Shown: positions 1 to 10,571 of the stretch, piece after piece
How positions within the stretch are numbered: the first letter of the stretch is position 1
Layout of the letters: every line of letters begins with the position of its first letter
Source: Clonostachys chloroleuca
Lineage: Eukaryota > Ascomycota > Sordariomycetes > Hypocreales > Bionectriaceae
Direction of reading: 5' to 3'
Assembly: GCA_037952775.1 (NCBI GenBank)
Contig: JBANAY010000003.1
Coordinates: 30,070,001 to 30,134,000 of the forward strand
Length of the DNA: 64,000 nucleotides
The notes under the pieces: generated by a model
Seen by the model: the letters and a program-made list of their open reading frames with translations, nothing else
What the model was told of the DNA's origin: nothing
The model's database searches: none
Translations under genes and position numbers: made by a program

Positions 1-446
1 AGTAGAGATTCTTTCCATTCATCAGAACTGGCTTCCAGGTAATGCAACGCATCGATGAAGTTTCCACTCCTTTCCAAAGCCGCTATGGCTTGGGCCCGGT
101 AATGGCTGCTATCTAGATCGCACGCGACCGCCCGAGTAAGCATTGTTGCAGCTATGTCATACTGCTCTTGCCCCATCATGGACATCCCGAGAACGAAAAG
201 CGCAACAGCATCATTCGGAAGGCTTGCAGCGCGAGCAGCAATACTCGTGGTGTCTCGCGAGGCAATACGGCCCACAATCTCTGCCAGTATATGCAAGGCT
301 GTCTGGAAAAGTTCAGGCGATAGGCTGATCGAGGCAGGGTAGCCTAAAGCGGCCCTGAGGCTTGGGTAGGCCGCTCGCGGATTAGGGTCACCCAACAATC
401 TTGTCGCTTCGTCGATATAAGTGTTGAGTTCATCGTTTCCGGGCAT
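1..446 (-). CDS. TPR-like protein, N-terminal part (runs off the left edge)
   Basis: Reading the minus strand from the ATG at 446 gives 148 codons without a stop to the window edge, so the gene is partial. It starts MPGNDELNTYIDEATRLLGD and is alanine- and leucine-rich. Helix-turn-helix pairs around residues 83-140, such as ALFVLGMSMMGQEQYDIA and RAQAIAALERSGNFIDALHY, have the small-large residue spacing of tetratricopeptide repeats. TPR domains are protein-protein interaction scaffolds; whatever the repeats are attached to lies outside the window. No signal peptide and no intron are visible. Codon use and base composition look normal, unlike the AT-rich islands. It could instead be another alpha-solenoid repeat. 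I am confident that it is coding and less so of the TPR call. Confidence 0.6.
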   Translation of the reverse strand, partial: MPGNDELNTYIDEATRLLGDPNPRAAYPSLRAALGYPASISLSPELFQTALHILAEIVGRIASRDTTSIAARAASLPNDAVALFVLGMSMMGQEQYDIAATMLTRAVACDLDSSHYRAQAIAALERSGNFIDALHYLEASSDEWKESL

Positions 447-1554
447 GGTGAGGTTGTGTAGTAAGGGGTAAGAAACCGAATCAAGAATGAGGCGCAAAGC
501 AGGCGGATCAGATCCGTTGGAGTAGTTGTGATTTTCTTTTTTTCGGAGCTTGGATTTTGGAAAGAGAAACTTATCACAGGACGAACTCGGCTGGCATCCG
601 TGGCGGCTGCTTGTGGACTTTCCATGCGCAGCGAACGAAATGAATAATTCTTCCTACACCCAAAAATATTTTCACGCCATGAGGGTAGCGTCGACACCAG
701 CCCCTACTCCTTGGTCGGCACTGCCCCTTTCGTATTTCGTATTTGCTGTTCGCACCATTGGGGCCAGTTCACCGCTAACCTCGTTGAAGCAATGACAAAC
801 GGCCCCTTTCGATCAATACAGATTTATTGAATTGACTACTGCGCAGAGATATCTCGCACCCAACATCATCTCCAATAACGTTCATGGTTCATTAAGGGGG
901 GTTGGTCCTTTAGTCCTTGGTACCTTCTCGCTGGCGGTAAGTGAGTAAAGTGAGCATGGAGGAAAACTACAGGAAATCCCGGCTTAAAGTCATGAGTGCG
1001 TTCACAGAAGTCTCGGCATGGCAATTTCCTTGCCTTTGCTTCTTGGCTGCTACCCAGCAGGTCCTATATAGTTAAGAACTCTTTTGCCAAAGACGACTCG
1101 TGTTAGTGATTAAAATAGCCTTCAAGCGTTGCAAAGCGAGGTAAATTTGGGCTCGCTCCCACGTTTCTTGCCGTAAAGCTGGAGATGTCTTCCTGAACCG
1201 CAGTTCGCATCGGCGGACGGATTCAACGGGGGTATGGCCGCAATAGCGTCGAGGATGCATTTACGACGAAATCCGGTGACAAAGGACGCTACTACGATAC
1301 TTTAGCGTAATATGGGACCAGGGGACGTTGAGGTTAGAAAGAAACCCTCGGTAGTGTTAGGGCGACACGGAACGCTTGCGTGCCAACCCTTGGGTTCGTA
1401 ATGATCGTATTTCACCATGGCACTGACCGATGTATATTTTGGTAAAGGAGTACTGTGAGATAGTTTGAGTATAAATTGGAGAGAGGAGTATCCGTCTAGT
1501 TACTAGAAATAGCACGACCAGAATGAATGTTGGTTAACAAATTGATCCAAAGCC
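447..1554. other. intergenic, no gene recognised
   Basis: This stretch has normal composition with only short overlapping frames, none with recognisable protein motifs. It should hold the divergent promoters of the minus-strand TPR-like gene and the plus-strand beta-lactamase-like gene. A TATA-like tataaat at about 1470 lies some 85 bases upstream of the ATG at 1555. Confidence 0.5.
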
Positions 1555-3338
1555 ATGAAGGTCATCTCTAGTATCTACTTATTGTTCACAACGGTGTTAG
1601 CCTCCAGTGGAGGGAGATGTCCGCCAACGGGTCCGACTCTCCCGCGTCCAGCCATACATCCGACGTTCAGGTTGCCAGACGTAGTGTCCAAAGTCAATAA
1701 CCTCATCGAAAACAATACGGTCTCGTGGAACACTTCAACCACATCATTTTCATTAGAGATAACCACAACAGAGAATACTCTTCTTTCATTTCATCACACC
1801 GCCTCTATTAGAAACGAAAATAGCACAGCTCAAGTTTCCACTAACACCATATATCGTGTCGCTAGCATAACGAAGGTTTTCAATATATTTTTGTTGCTTC
1901 TTCATGCTGAAAAACACCTGGATTCTCCCATTGGACAATTCGTTCCCGAACTACAGGTTGCTCCTCAATATGGAAACATCACTTTGAGAATGCTCGCCTC
2001 TCACATGGCTGGTGTTCCAAGAGACAGTTAGTTGCCTGAGAGGAAAGTGACGCCAACACAAGCTGATCATTCTAGGTAATCCTTTCGATCTTTACGTTTC
2101 GGGCGGCGAGGGACTCGAAGACGCTGGGTTCCCCAAACCCGATTCTGCGGATATACCGGGCTGTAATGTTCCTGGTGACCAGTCATGCACTAAAGAAGGT
2201 ATCTTAACGACCTTTTGACTTGGGGAGACTTAGCTAACATCCTTAGATCTGCTAAACATGCTTGTACGGAGCCATTGGTATGGCAAGCCGGCGACAGAGC
2301 CGCATACTCTAGCTTGTCGTTCATCTTACTAGGATACGCATTGGAGAACATCACAGGTAAGGCACTTATCGATTTGTTGAAGGAAAGTGTGTCAAAGCCC
2401 TTGAATTTATCGTTCACTGGGCTCGATCCATCGGTAGATCTATCGCAAGCAATCATCCCTGCCGGTCAAGGAGGGTTTGTCATGGGATATGATATCGGAA
2501 ACTACACTGCGTAAGCGGTTTCTTTCTAAAGAACTAGAAACCTCGCTGACATTAGCACAGAACTGCGGGCTTATACTCTACCCCGGGCGATATATCCAAG
2601 TTTCTACGAGCTATCATGGCCAATACCCTCGTGTCGCCATTACAAACGCGCCAGTGGTTGAAGCCGTCCATATTTGCCGGATCCATTTCGACAGCAGTCG
2701 GGATGCCCTGGGAGATTTTCCGGCTGTCAAATCTCACCCCTGATAACCGACCTATCGATCTCTACACAAAATCTGGAGGCATTTTCGGCTATGAAACAAA
2801 CATGGTGCTCATACCGGAGTTCAATGTTGGCATGTCGGTTCTTGCTGCTGGAGACGACGCCAGCGATGCCTTGATGGGGCTGCTCGACATCGTGATCCCG
2901 GCAACGGTATCTTCTCTTAACCAGCTAGCCAGGCAACAGGCAAAAGAGACGTACGCCGGTAGGTACCAGTCAGTGAATGGGACAGATGCAATACTTTCAT
3001 TGGACGTAGATGATGGTCCAGGCCTGAGGATTACGCAGTGGACCAACCGAGGTAAATCCATGCTCGAGTTCCTGGCGTCTCGCGAAGGTACAAACGTCAT
3101 GGACCTCGACACGAGACTGTACCCAGTGGGCGAAGGACAGCGTTGGAGGTTGGTCTTGGAGAGAACCGAAGGAGCAAACCCTTCGGTTTTCAGCGACGCC
3201 TGCATCACATGGCTTAGGGTGGATCAGATGAGATACGCGAAACAACCGGTCGATGAGTTCACGTTTGACATCAAAGGAGGGGCTGTTATTGGGCTAAAAA
3301 ACAGTGGCCTGCGAGCGAAGCTTGTCAAAACATCTTGA
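1555..3338 (+). CDS. secreted beta-lactamase-like serine hydrolase, apparently frameshifted
   Basis: Best model: exons 1555-2026, 2076-2198, 2247-2510 and 2561-3338, with introns of 48-50 nt. A signal peptide (MKVISSIYLLFTTVLASSGG) is followed by a class C/penicillin-binding-protein fold. The SxxK nucleophile motif is SITK in RVASITKVFN (about residue 103). The second motif reads AAYSSLSF where the family has Y-S-N, so the Asn appears to be Ser. YTKSGGIFGY supplies the late Lys/His-Ser-Gly element. Joining at 2510/2561 gives a YTATAGLYSTPGD block typical of the family. Intron 2 has a good branch site (gctaac, 2233-2238), but splicing there leaves the reading frame one base short; family spacing returns if one base is missing near 2272. 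A 35-nt intron (2199-2233) would keep the frame but is unusually short. Probably a decaying gene; a sequencing error is possible. Confidence 0.8.
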
Positions 3339-4500
3339 GGGAGGACCAGGTGGTCATCCCGAGCACAATCCGGGGCCTGGTCGAGGCGGCATCAGAACGG
3401 AGCTCGGCCACCCGAGTCGGCGCAACTAGGGAATCGAATGGTACTACGTGTATGCTATGAGCTACTTGCGTTCAGGTCTAGTCGTATAATTATTTATTAT
3501 AGATTTTAGCAGTTGTCTTAACCCCGAGGATAATGGACATTATTATTACTAGTCTTATATTGATAGGAAGTTACCTAATACTTTCTAAGCTGCTAGTTCG
3601 GTGTATAGAGAGGGCTTTTCTAAAGAGAATGCCTCTCCGCAGTACTGGATATAATAGGGAATAGGGCTTTTAAAAACTCTGTATCTTATGAATAGAAAGG
3701 AAGATAGATATAAAGCTTCTAATTAAACTACTGCGCTAGTTTAGTAGAATATAGTATAATTACTCAAAAATATAGAGAAGTAGTACTTATCAGATTAATA
3801 TGTTAGTTTTACTTCTGATATAGTATTAGTAGTACTAAAAACAGGTAAAGGGCCTGAGATTGTCCCGTGGTTTCTAGAGTAGGGCTATAGGTTACGTATA
3901 TCTTTAATAGAGGATCTGCGTATTGATGTTACCTCTCTCCGGACGAGCTACCCTGATTTAGCTGAGAAGTTTACTAGTGTCCGCGAATAGCTCTAAGAGT
4001 TAGCTATGTTAAGAATTGATCCTAAAATAAGGCATGAGTTTAAGAACTATGAAGAAGCGTGGTCGCTTTTTCGGCCACCCTCTGAGTTAGCAGGGTAACG
4101 TAAGGCGATAACCGCATCCTTCGTTGTTCTGTTTCTCTTCGTACTTCTATATACGTAGCCTTAGCGACCAATCGTGGGAAACAATAAAGCCCAGACGTTT
4201 CACTTTCGCGTGTATGAGTCCGATAGGGCGAAGCGGTGCTGGCAGGTGTCTCGAACGTGTGTGGGTGGACAGGGCTTCCGGGTCGGGCGTGGAAGCACTT
4301 CGGTAACTAGCGTTCAATCTGAAGTATATACCACCACTACCTGGTGTTATGCTTGGTATGCTCGTAGGGCAGTAATAAAACCTTCTTTAACCCAACTATT
4401 AATAGATCCTAAAGAATCCAAGTTTATTACACAATAGCACGTCTTGAAATGCTTGTAATAAGAGGAATATAACATGCCAAACAAGTATATATACATCTCC
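3339..4500. other. AT-rich spacer, transposon debris likely
   Basis: After about 3480 the sequence becomes AT-rich with frequent TAG/TAA in all frames, which looks RIP-affected. It leads into the LINE remnant but shows no reverse-transcriptase catalytic motif. A GC-richer patch at about 4040-4330 carries only short open frames with no family resemblance. I could not assign a gene here. Confidence 0.4.
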
Positions 4501-4504
4501 AGCC

Positions 4505-6018
4505 TTGCGACGCTTCAATGGCAAATTCCATATCGAGAAGCGAATCGCATCTACCCGCATTCTCCTCCGCCACATCCAGTCGCTGAGCCGGGTGATATCT
4601 GGTACTCCCCCCGCCGCAATCCAAAAAGCTATTATAACGATAGTCCTACCTAAACTCTTCTTTAGAGCGGAAATCTGGTACCCCGGGCGGACTAGGGAAA
4701 ACAGGAAGAATAGGGCTATCATAAAAGCCCCTTCCCAGACTGGCCTCTTAGGGATAAAAAGGAGGATCCAAGTTCTGCTTAATACTGCTATCCGACGGTA
4801 TATCCCTACTTGGAAGTCAATACCTATTCCGGCCCTGCTCAGAGAGTCCAGTATCCCGCCAGTCTACCTTCTTCTAGAGAAGATCAGATATAACCAGGGT
4901 ATCTATCTCCTTACCCTGGATAAGAGGCACCCCCTCGCGATTATAATAGACAGCAGACCGAAGAGGTAAGCCTAGGGCTTCTCTCTCGCCCCTACGAACC
5001 TTACCTCAGTTACTAATACTATCCCGGAGATTAAAAAGGAAGACAGGCCTGTACTATATCTTCCTATATACTCAGATACCCTGCTACCAGACTTCAATAA
5101 TCAGGAGAAGGCTACTAAAGACTTTAAGGAGTAGGCTGCTTCCAGAGCGGAAGGATAGATCACGGTCTACTCAGATAGCTCCCGCCTCTCTGCTACCTAT
5201 AACCCGGGTGAGTATATTAGCCTAGGCTATAGCTACATACTCTTCGATAGTATAAAAGCAGTAGGCAGTAGCTGCAGCCCCCTTGCGTATACAGAAGTCT
5301 ATAATACTAAGGTAGCTGATACCCTTAATAGTTTCCAGAAAGCTATTAAACACTTCCCTCACTTATATATTACAGTCTGCCTAGATAACTCCTTATTAGT
5401 TCGCTATCTCCTCAGGTCAGAGCCTAGCTCCTCCTACTCTAAGTTCTAGACCTTCTTCCAAACTGCGAACACCTACAAGCCGGGATATACTGTAAAATAG
5501 TCCCCGGGGTACACCAGGATCCCGGGTAACAAACTTACTGATAGACTTATAAATATAGGATCCAACTGGAAACAATAGAACTTTAAGCCCTTGAAGACAG
5601 AAGAAGCCTCCCCCTCAGTCAGCTACCTCCGTAGGAAAGCAAATCATACCACAAAACTGGCTTAGGAAGGCTGGTAGCAGTCGAATAAACCGGAGTCCTA
5701 CCTACACTTCCACCTCAAAGCCTCCCTCAAAAGGAACCCTAAACTCTCTCTACCTTATAAGATACTGCACCATCTGGTAGCCGCGAGATCCGGCCACAGC
5801 AACTTCACACAGTACCACGCCGACCGCAACCACCAAGTCTACAAACCCTTCTATACCTACAGGCGCAGGAAGATACCCGCCTACCTCTTCATCTGCTATC
5901 TCATCAAGTAACCTTGGCCCCCCGGGATCCAGGGGATCAGTAAGGCAATAGGTCCAAAATAGGAACTCTTCGTCCGCCGCGCCGAGGAGTCCAACTTCTT
6001 CAAGCTAAGGCGCAACTA
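4505..6018 (+). mobile_element. 3' end of a Tad1-clade LINE ORF2 (RT tail plus RNase H), decayed
   Basis: The frame 4505-4969 encodes the RT C-terminal region of fungal non-LTR elements: HIQSLSRVISGTPPAAIQKA, a LPKLFFRAEIWYPGRTR block, IPALLRESSIPPVYLLLEKI and LLTLDKRHPL. Downstream, interrupted by stops, is an RNase H domain: TVYSDSSRLSA (about 5162-5194), ITVCLDNSLLVRYLL, and a GYTRIPGNKLTDRL block (about 5510-5550) that matches the family's GHTxIPGNExAD. The last part (LVAARSGHSNFTQYHADRN) matches the LINE C-terminal zinc-ribbon region, and the frame ends near 6018. Several stops stand where Trp is expected (TGG to TAG), as RIP would give. The RT catalytic core and endonuclease are missing, so it is a 5'-truncated or broken copy. 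Confidence 0.8.
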
Positions 6019-6019
6019 G

Positions 6020-6033
6020 CCCCCCCCCCCCCC
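6020..6033 (+). repeat. poly-C run, 14 bases
   Basis: Fourteen consecutive C residues directly follow the end of the LINE coding region. The next 200 bases are strongly C/T-biased. This may be the element's 3' tail or an unrelated low-complexity tract, and it is a likely place for length errors. Confidence 0.9.
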
Positions 6034-6328
6034 ATTATACCTATATCTTCTTTATCTTACTCTCTCGCTCACTTCTCTCCTTCCTCCTCTCTCCTCTCCT
6101 CTCCCTTAATATTCGTACGAAGGAAATAAACCCCCCTCTCCTTCCTACTACCCTGCGGCCTCTCGCTACCCTACCCCTTTGTCGGAGTGACGACCTTCGT
6201 TCTCCCCATCAAACCCCCTCCCACCTCCTCCTGTCTAGTTCTCCTACATATATATAATAGCTGAATAGCAGCTGCATAGTTCTAGATAGGCGCCCTTTGC
6301 CTTCAGGATCTACCGGCATAAAACAAAT

Positions 6329-6329
<1 letters not shown>
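6034..6329. other. pyrimidine-rich spacer
   Basis: The first part is a C/T-rich low-complexity stretch (repeated ctct/tcct). No gene is seen. It lies between the LINE end and the microsatellite downstream of the DUF1996 gene. Confidence 0.6.
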
Positions 6330-6365
<36 letters not shown>

Positions 6366-6366
6366 C
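6330..6366. repeat. (CAA)n trinucleotide microsatellite, about 12 units
   Basis: An uninterrupted CAA/AAC repeat starts 7 bases beyond the stop of the minus-strand DUF1996 frame. Read on the minus strand it is (GTT)n; in one frame it would encode a run of Cys, which is not a real protein. Confidence 0.95.
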
Positions 6367-6372
6367 GACGCT

Positions 6373-7470
6373 TCAATGGCGGGTCGCAGTGCAAGTCTCG
6401 ACAGTCTCAGACTCGCCATCCTCAGCGACAAGAAATTCCTCGGGCTTGGGGGTCTCCTCAACTTTGAAAAGCATCTTCGACCTTATCAACCTTAGCATCG
6501 GCGACGATCTTGCTAGCCTCAAGGTAGTCAGAGGTACCTTCGGCGGGGTTCTGGTCGTGAGCGTTCTCGGAGCCACAGACGGAGCCGTCGTTAAAGTTGC
6601 CATTGGGGCCGCTGACACCGGCAAACTCGCGCTTGCTGTTAGCGAGCAGCATGTTCTCGGCGGCCTCGGGCAGCCACCCATTGATAAAGTCACCATGAAA
6701 ACAGTAGGAGTTGCCGCAGGCGAGCTCCAGAGGGGGAGCGGCGGACCAGCCATCGGGCAGAACCTTGCGAAGGTCGTAGCGGATGCTGAATCGCAGTTGG
6801 GGAATACGCTTCCAGTCGGGCGGGCAGCGATTAGGGGGCACGCCCCATGAGGACCAGTGCTGGGTGCCGGAGTAGTCGGACTCAAGCGTCTCAGGATTCA
6901 CGCAGTCGTGGAAGAGGAGAATGGTTTGAAGGTGGGTCTTGCAAGTCATGGTAGGGAAGGCAGAGGGGTCCTTTTCGCCACTGTCGCTGCCCTCGCAGAA
7001 CCAGGAGTGGCCAGCGTGCTCGGGAACGTCGGTCATGGGAAGTGGCAGAAGCGTTGCCGACGACGTTCTTGAAGTCTTGGGGGATCGCAATCTCGGCGTT
7101 TTCAATGCCGACGTAGTAGGCGCTAAAGCGTGAGACAGGGACCCTCTCAACGCTACCGTTGTCTTTCTTCACAACCAAGCTGGGAACCCCTAGTGCTATT
7201 AATGCATGTCTGTAGACATCTGAAAGGACGCTGCTCACAGTAAGACGAGTAGTCATTAGGGTTCTGGGCAGTCGAGCAACCAGCCTGAAGCTCCTTAGAG
7301 GTGTTGGTGGTGGGAGTGACGGCGTCGCTGCCGAAAAAGGTGTGCAAGTGACTCTCGTACTTGCCAGGAATGACAATAGGGTCAAAGTTCTTCTCCATGA
7401 AACGGCTGGCGGTGGTGACAGTATAAGTACTGGCAACGCCAGCGACAGCGAGCAAAACAGCGAAACGCAT
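6373..7470 (-). pseudogene. DUF1996 secreted protein with two one-base insertions
   Basis: Start at 7470 (MRFAVLLAVAGVAS signal peptide). Exon 1 runs 7470-7239 with RFMEKNFDPIVIPGKYESHL and HTFFGSDAV, the DUF1996 N-terminal block. An intron at 7238-7190 (49 nt) splits the Trp codon of DYSSYW/VPSL. Exon 2 continues through QDFKNVVGNASATS, then the frame shifts: the continuation (TDVPEHAGHSWFCEG, WGVPPNRCPPDW, PLELACGNSYCFHGDFINGW) needs one C removed from the CCC at 7037-7039. A second shift, an extra T in the TTTT at 6467-6470, separates KVDKVEDAF from KVEETPKPEEF. DUF1996 proteins are secreted fungal proteins of unknown function, often carrying WSC domains; none is visible here. Two homopolymer insertions suggest decay, or assembly indels. 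The family call is solid. Confidence 0.85.
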
Positions 7471-7684
7471 CTTGCTAGTCTCGATGTAATTGATGTTTAA
7501 CAAGGAGTGACTAGCTTGTGAAGGAGCTTAAGGAGCGAAAGTCAGTAGAAGAAAAGGGTGGCTGCAACAACCGTGAACGAACGATCGGCGCGGTTAAATA
7601 GAAGATTGTGAGGAAACAAATGGTGAAGGGGAGTGCTGTGATGTCTTCAGTTACTAGAAATACTACCCACTGCTAACATCCACG
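7471..7684. other. upstream region of the DUF1996 gene
   Basis: This lies between the DUF1996 start and the fold-back element. On the minus strand a weak tatttaa motif near 7594 is some 125 bases upstream of the ATG. No gene is seen. Confidence 0.35.
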
Positions 7685-7842
7685 GTATAATTCCGCAAAA
7701 TCCGGGCGAGACGAGCCCCATAAAATCATGGCTTTCCGTGAGCTTCTGAGCATCTGTGGCCAACCTGTGAACTGAGAGAATCGATTTGCAGCTGTACTTA
7801 ATTTAATGGGACGCATCTCGCCCGGGTTTTGCGAAATTATAT
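7685..7842. mobile_element. fold-back / MITE-like element with 37-bp inverted arms
   Basis: The 37-base arm at 7685-7721 (gtataattccgcaaaatc...) pairs with the reverse complement of 7806-7842, with only about seven mismatches, most of them C/T or A/G transitions. The 84-bp middle has no coding capacity. Size and structure fit a MITE or fold-back element, or a long hairpin from an aborted inverted duplication. Flanks contain cccac on both sides (about 7665 and 7845), but a clean target-site duplication is not obvious. Confidence 0.7.
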
Positions 7843-8408
7843 GGTCCCACCAGTGGCATGGTTCAATCATTCATGAACAGCCACTGCGCGCTTTTCCCCT
7901 CCTGTAGCATCGCATGGGCATCTCCGTGCAATATGGTAAGGTGGTTAGAAGAGAGTTGATCAGACCCAGGTCTGCCAAGCATCGACCCGCGGGCGGGTTG
8001 TGAAACACTCTGAATCTTGTTTTACCGCTAGGCCTTGGCGCTTTCATATCGCCAACATGCAAGTTTCGAAGAAGATCCCTACTCATTAGCAGTGACCTGA
8101 TTAGACGAGATGTCACTTCATCCACATATGCTAGCTCTTTAGGGGATCGGCTTGAAACAGTGTTTCCTCAGACGCATGGATGTTGGCTCTTAGGGTCCAC
8201 CAAAATTTCTTAGCTGCAGTAGTTGCGGTGCACCATTGTTAGGCATTTCATTAGCGCCTAACCCACGCCAAAGCATGCCGTTTTTTTGACCTCACCAATT
8301 GTAGACAATCGCGCCAGCTCGTACATAATGAGGAGACCCCAGCCCAAACTGATTCGCGGACAATACGTTTTTCTGTTCGAACCTAGTGGTGAAGCTTCGT
8401 AATAAGCG
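7843..8408. other. no gene recognised
   Basis: This has normal composition. A minus-strand open frame at 8125-7871 shows no recognisable motif and no good start context. Nothing else was found. Confidence 0.4.
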
Positions 8409-9535
8409 CTAAGTAGCCATTGCGGTCAGATTCTTGTATTGGTCAGGAGCCGTCAGACATGGCGGTATGTCATAACAATGATGGAGGAAGATGGGATCAG
8501 AGTCGCCACTTTCAATCTGTATTCGCCAGTCGCGCACATCCGGAGCACCACGATTGAGCAGAATGAATGTCCGAGGGCTCTCCACGCTCGCTAAGTCAAG
8601 CCATGCGAGCTCATCGTCCGGTTGCTGCACAGCCAAAGACCCATATGTTTTATCTGCTGCCTCTTACCGATGTGTTGGATTGTGGGGGACTCCCAGAGGG
8701 CTGAGGAGGCGTAGTAAACGCAGATGGCATCGAATTGCACCAGCTGGCTACATTTTTCGTGGATTCACCAGCGATTCGCAAGATTTGGCCCGCATGCCGT
8801 GTGAATTGGAGTGAGCGGCTTTTATCAACCCATTCAGACAAGTGCGGCCTCTGCGCCGCCCATACCGGCGAATGTTTAGACCTAGGAGAACGAGACATGC
8901 ATGTTGAGAAGAATCGTTTCACCAATGGGCTTATCTGCTGCTTCTATCGGTCTTCGAGGCAGTCTCAATCGTCCAAACTTATCTAGGTGCGGCCTAATAT
9001 TAGGATGAGCTTTTGATTCCATGGTTGCGAAGACGCGAAGAAAGCATAACGCTGCTGCGGTGGCAAACACTCTACCATCGAACCGAGCTGAATATAACTC
9101 CACACAAGGGGCCAGGTCGCTTAGGTGACGAGGAAAGCCGACAGATTGATGTCATGTCTGTGCCTCGAATTCAGTCCTGATATGTCGTGAATGAAGCAGG
9201 ATGCGGGGTGTAAGTCCTCCAACGACATGCCAGGAACCCTCCACAACGCATCATCTACGACCGGTGCCCCTAAGCTTGTGCGTTCATTTGATGACCGCAC
9301 TGTAATGACAGGGAGCATGAATGCTTCTTCTATCTATATCCTCTTGTTATTTCCGGCCCAGAGGTGCAATTCGACCTTTAGGCAAGTTCTTGCACACGTC
9401 GGTTTTTGACATCAAATTGTTCAATGCCCGAGTCGGGAAGTCCAAACGCCTGCCAAAGGGTAGCTGGGGGCTAATTACCTCCCGCTGTAGTAGGAGCCGA
9501 ATAGTCTCTTGAAGAGCGTAACCTAGGCACTGCAT
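8409..9535 (-). pseudogene. possible decayed coding region, perhaps a transcription-factor-like protein
   Basis: Several minus-strand segments look protein-like but lie in different frames without a usable ATG: ALQETIRLLLQRE (about 9515-9477), RVFATAAALCFLRVFATMES (about 9073-9014) and RDWRIQIESGDSDPIFLHH (about 8540-8484). Helix-rich segments in this order faintly recall the middle region of fungal Zn2Cys6 transcription factors. There is no zinc cluster, and I cannot confirm homology. Possible GT...AG introns exist, for example after LLLQRE, but they do not connect the pieces into one frame. It could be a dead gene or chance open frames. Confidence 0.25.
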
Positions 9536-10571
9536 TATCGTCCGGTAACAAGATATTGCACTAGTATATGCGACGTGGTGGTACAGGGTATGCTATCACA
9601 AAGCGGTCAGCAAATGGACAGGACAGAAAATGGACCAACGCGAGTTATGTACTAGCTCAAGCAATGAACTGGTAGGTTCACCAAAGGTGGTGGTTGTTCT
9701 ACATGAAAAGCTTTTTTATATAAATCACAAGAATAGGTAAGGGTGATAGATTTAGACTAAATACAACCCAGATCAATTAGAGAGGGTCTATCAAAGAACG
9801 TGGATTTGAGTAGAGAATTTTCAAAAATTAATAGTAAATGATTAATTTGGCATATAACATACACACAGTACGACCCAACTCCAGCGTCATATAGGTCCTC
9901 ATTATTTTAGTGTGAGATAAATACCAGGCCTGTCTGCAAATCCAATGCATTATTGGACGGATCAGCTAGTCCTCTATACCCTCAGCTATGCGATCTGGAT
10001 ACGAGCCATAACGAATAGTGTTTCCAAGAAGACCTCCCGGATAAACAAACATCCTATAATCCGGCCGAACACTCTGAAATCATGTACGGCCCCCTTTAAG
10101 CTTGCGAATCCGGATGCCCCACATTGGGGTGCTCGCGAGCATTTTTCCTCCCTAAGCCATCCTCGGGCTATCCGAGGGCGAGATCTTTTTCTCCATTTGG
10201 GGATGGAGGGGGAGGAGATAGTCTGACCTCGAGCCGTTACCGTAGAGGTGCAGGATCCCTTCCCCTGAGCTCGCAATTTCCGGCTCAAAAGAGATAGGCA
10301 TACAAGCAAACGTTGTGGGAATACGCGCGGGAATCCCTGCAATCGAAAACTGCAGGGTTAAGAGTATATCATGCAGGCAGCTATGTCTGGGGCTTAATGA
10401 TGTACCGAACATCCTCTGCTCAACCGAGAGCCGAGACTCTGGGGCACGTCTGCGTGAATACAAAGTTGCTGATAAGTTCGAGATGGTGAGCACATTCATC
10501 CTGAGACTGCGCAACTTCATTGAATTCATCCCCCTCTGATCAAAGGCGAAACACCCTCCCACAGGCATGCA
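9536..10571. other. no gene recognised
   Basis: Mixed composition, with an AT-rich patch at 9690-9900. The open frames seen on both strands at about 9950-10560 overlap each other and show no family motif. The last part should contain the promoter of the GH78 fragment. Confidence 0.45.

Noticed and set aside
2190..3208. Antisense open frames opposite the beta-lactamase-like gene
   Set aside because: They mirror the codon bias of the real plus-strand exons and show no motifs.
6209..6394. Minus-strand frame with a run of 12 Cys
   Set aside because: It is the (GTT)n reading of the CAA microsatellite and overlaps the end of the DUF1996 gene; low-complexity artefact.
6389..7133. Plus-strand frames over the DUF1996 gene
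   Set aside because: Shadows of the minus-strand gene, which has clear family blocks.
9945..10568. Overlapping frames on both strands before the GH78 fragment
   Set aside because: No motif, no promoter logic, and they overlap each other; probably chance.
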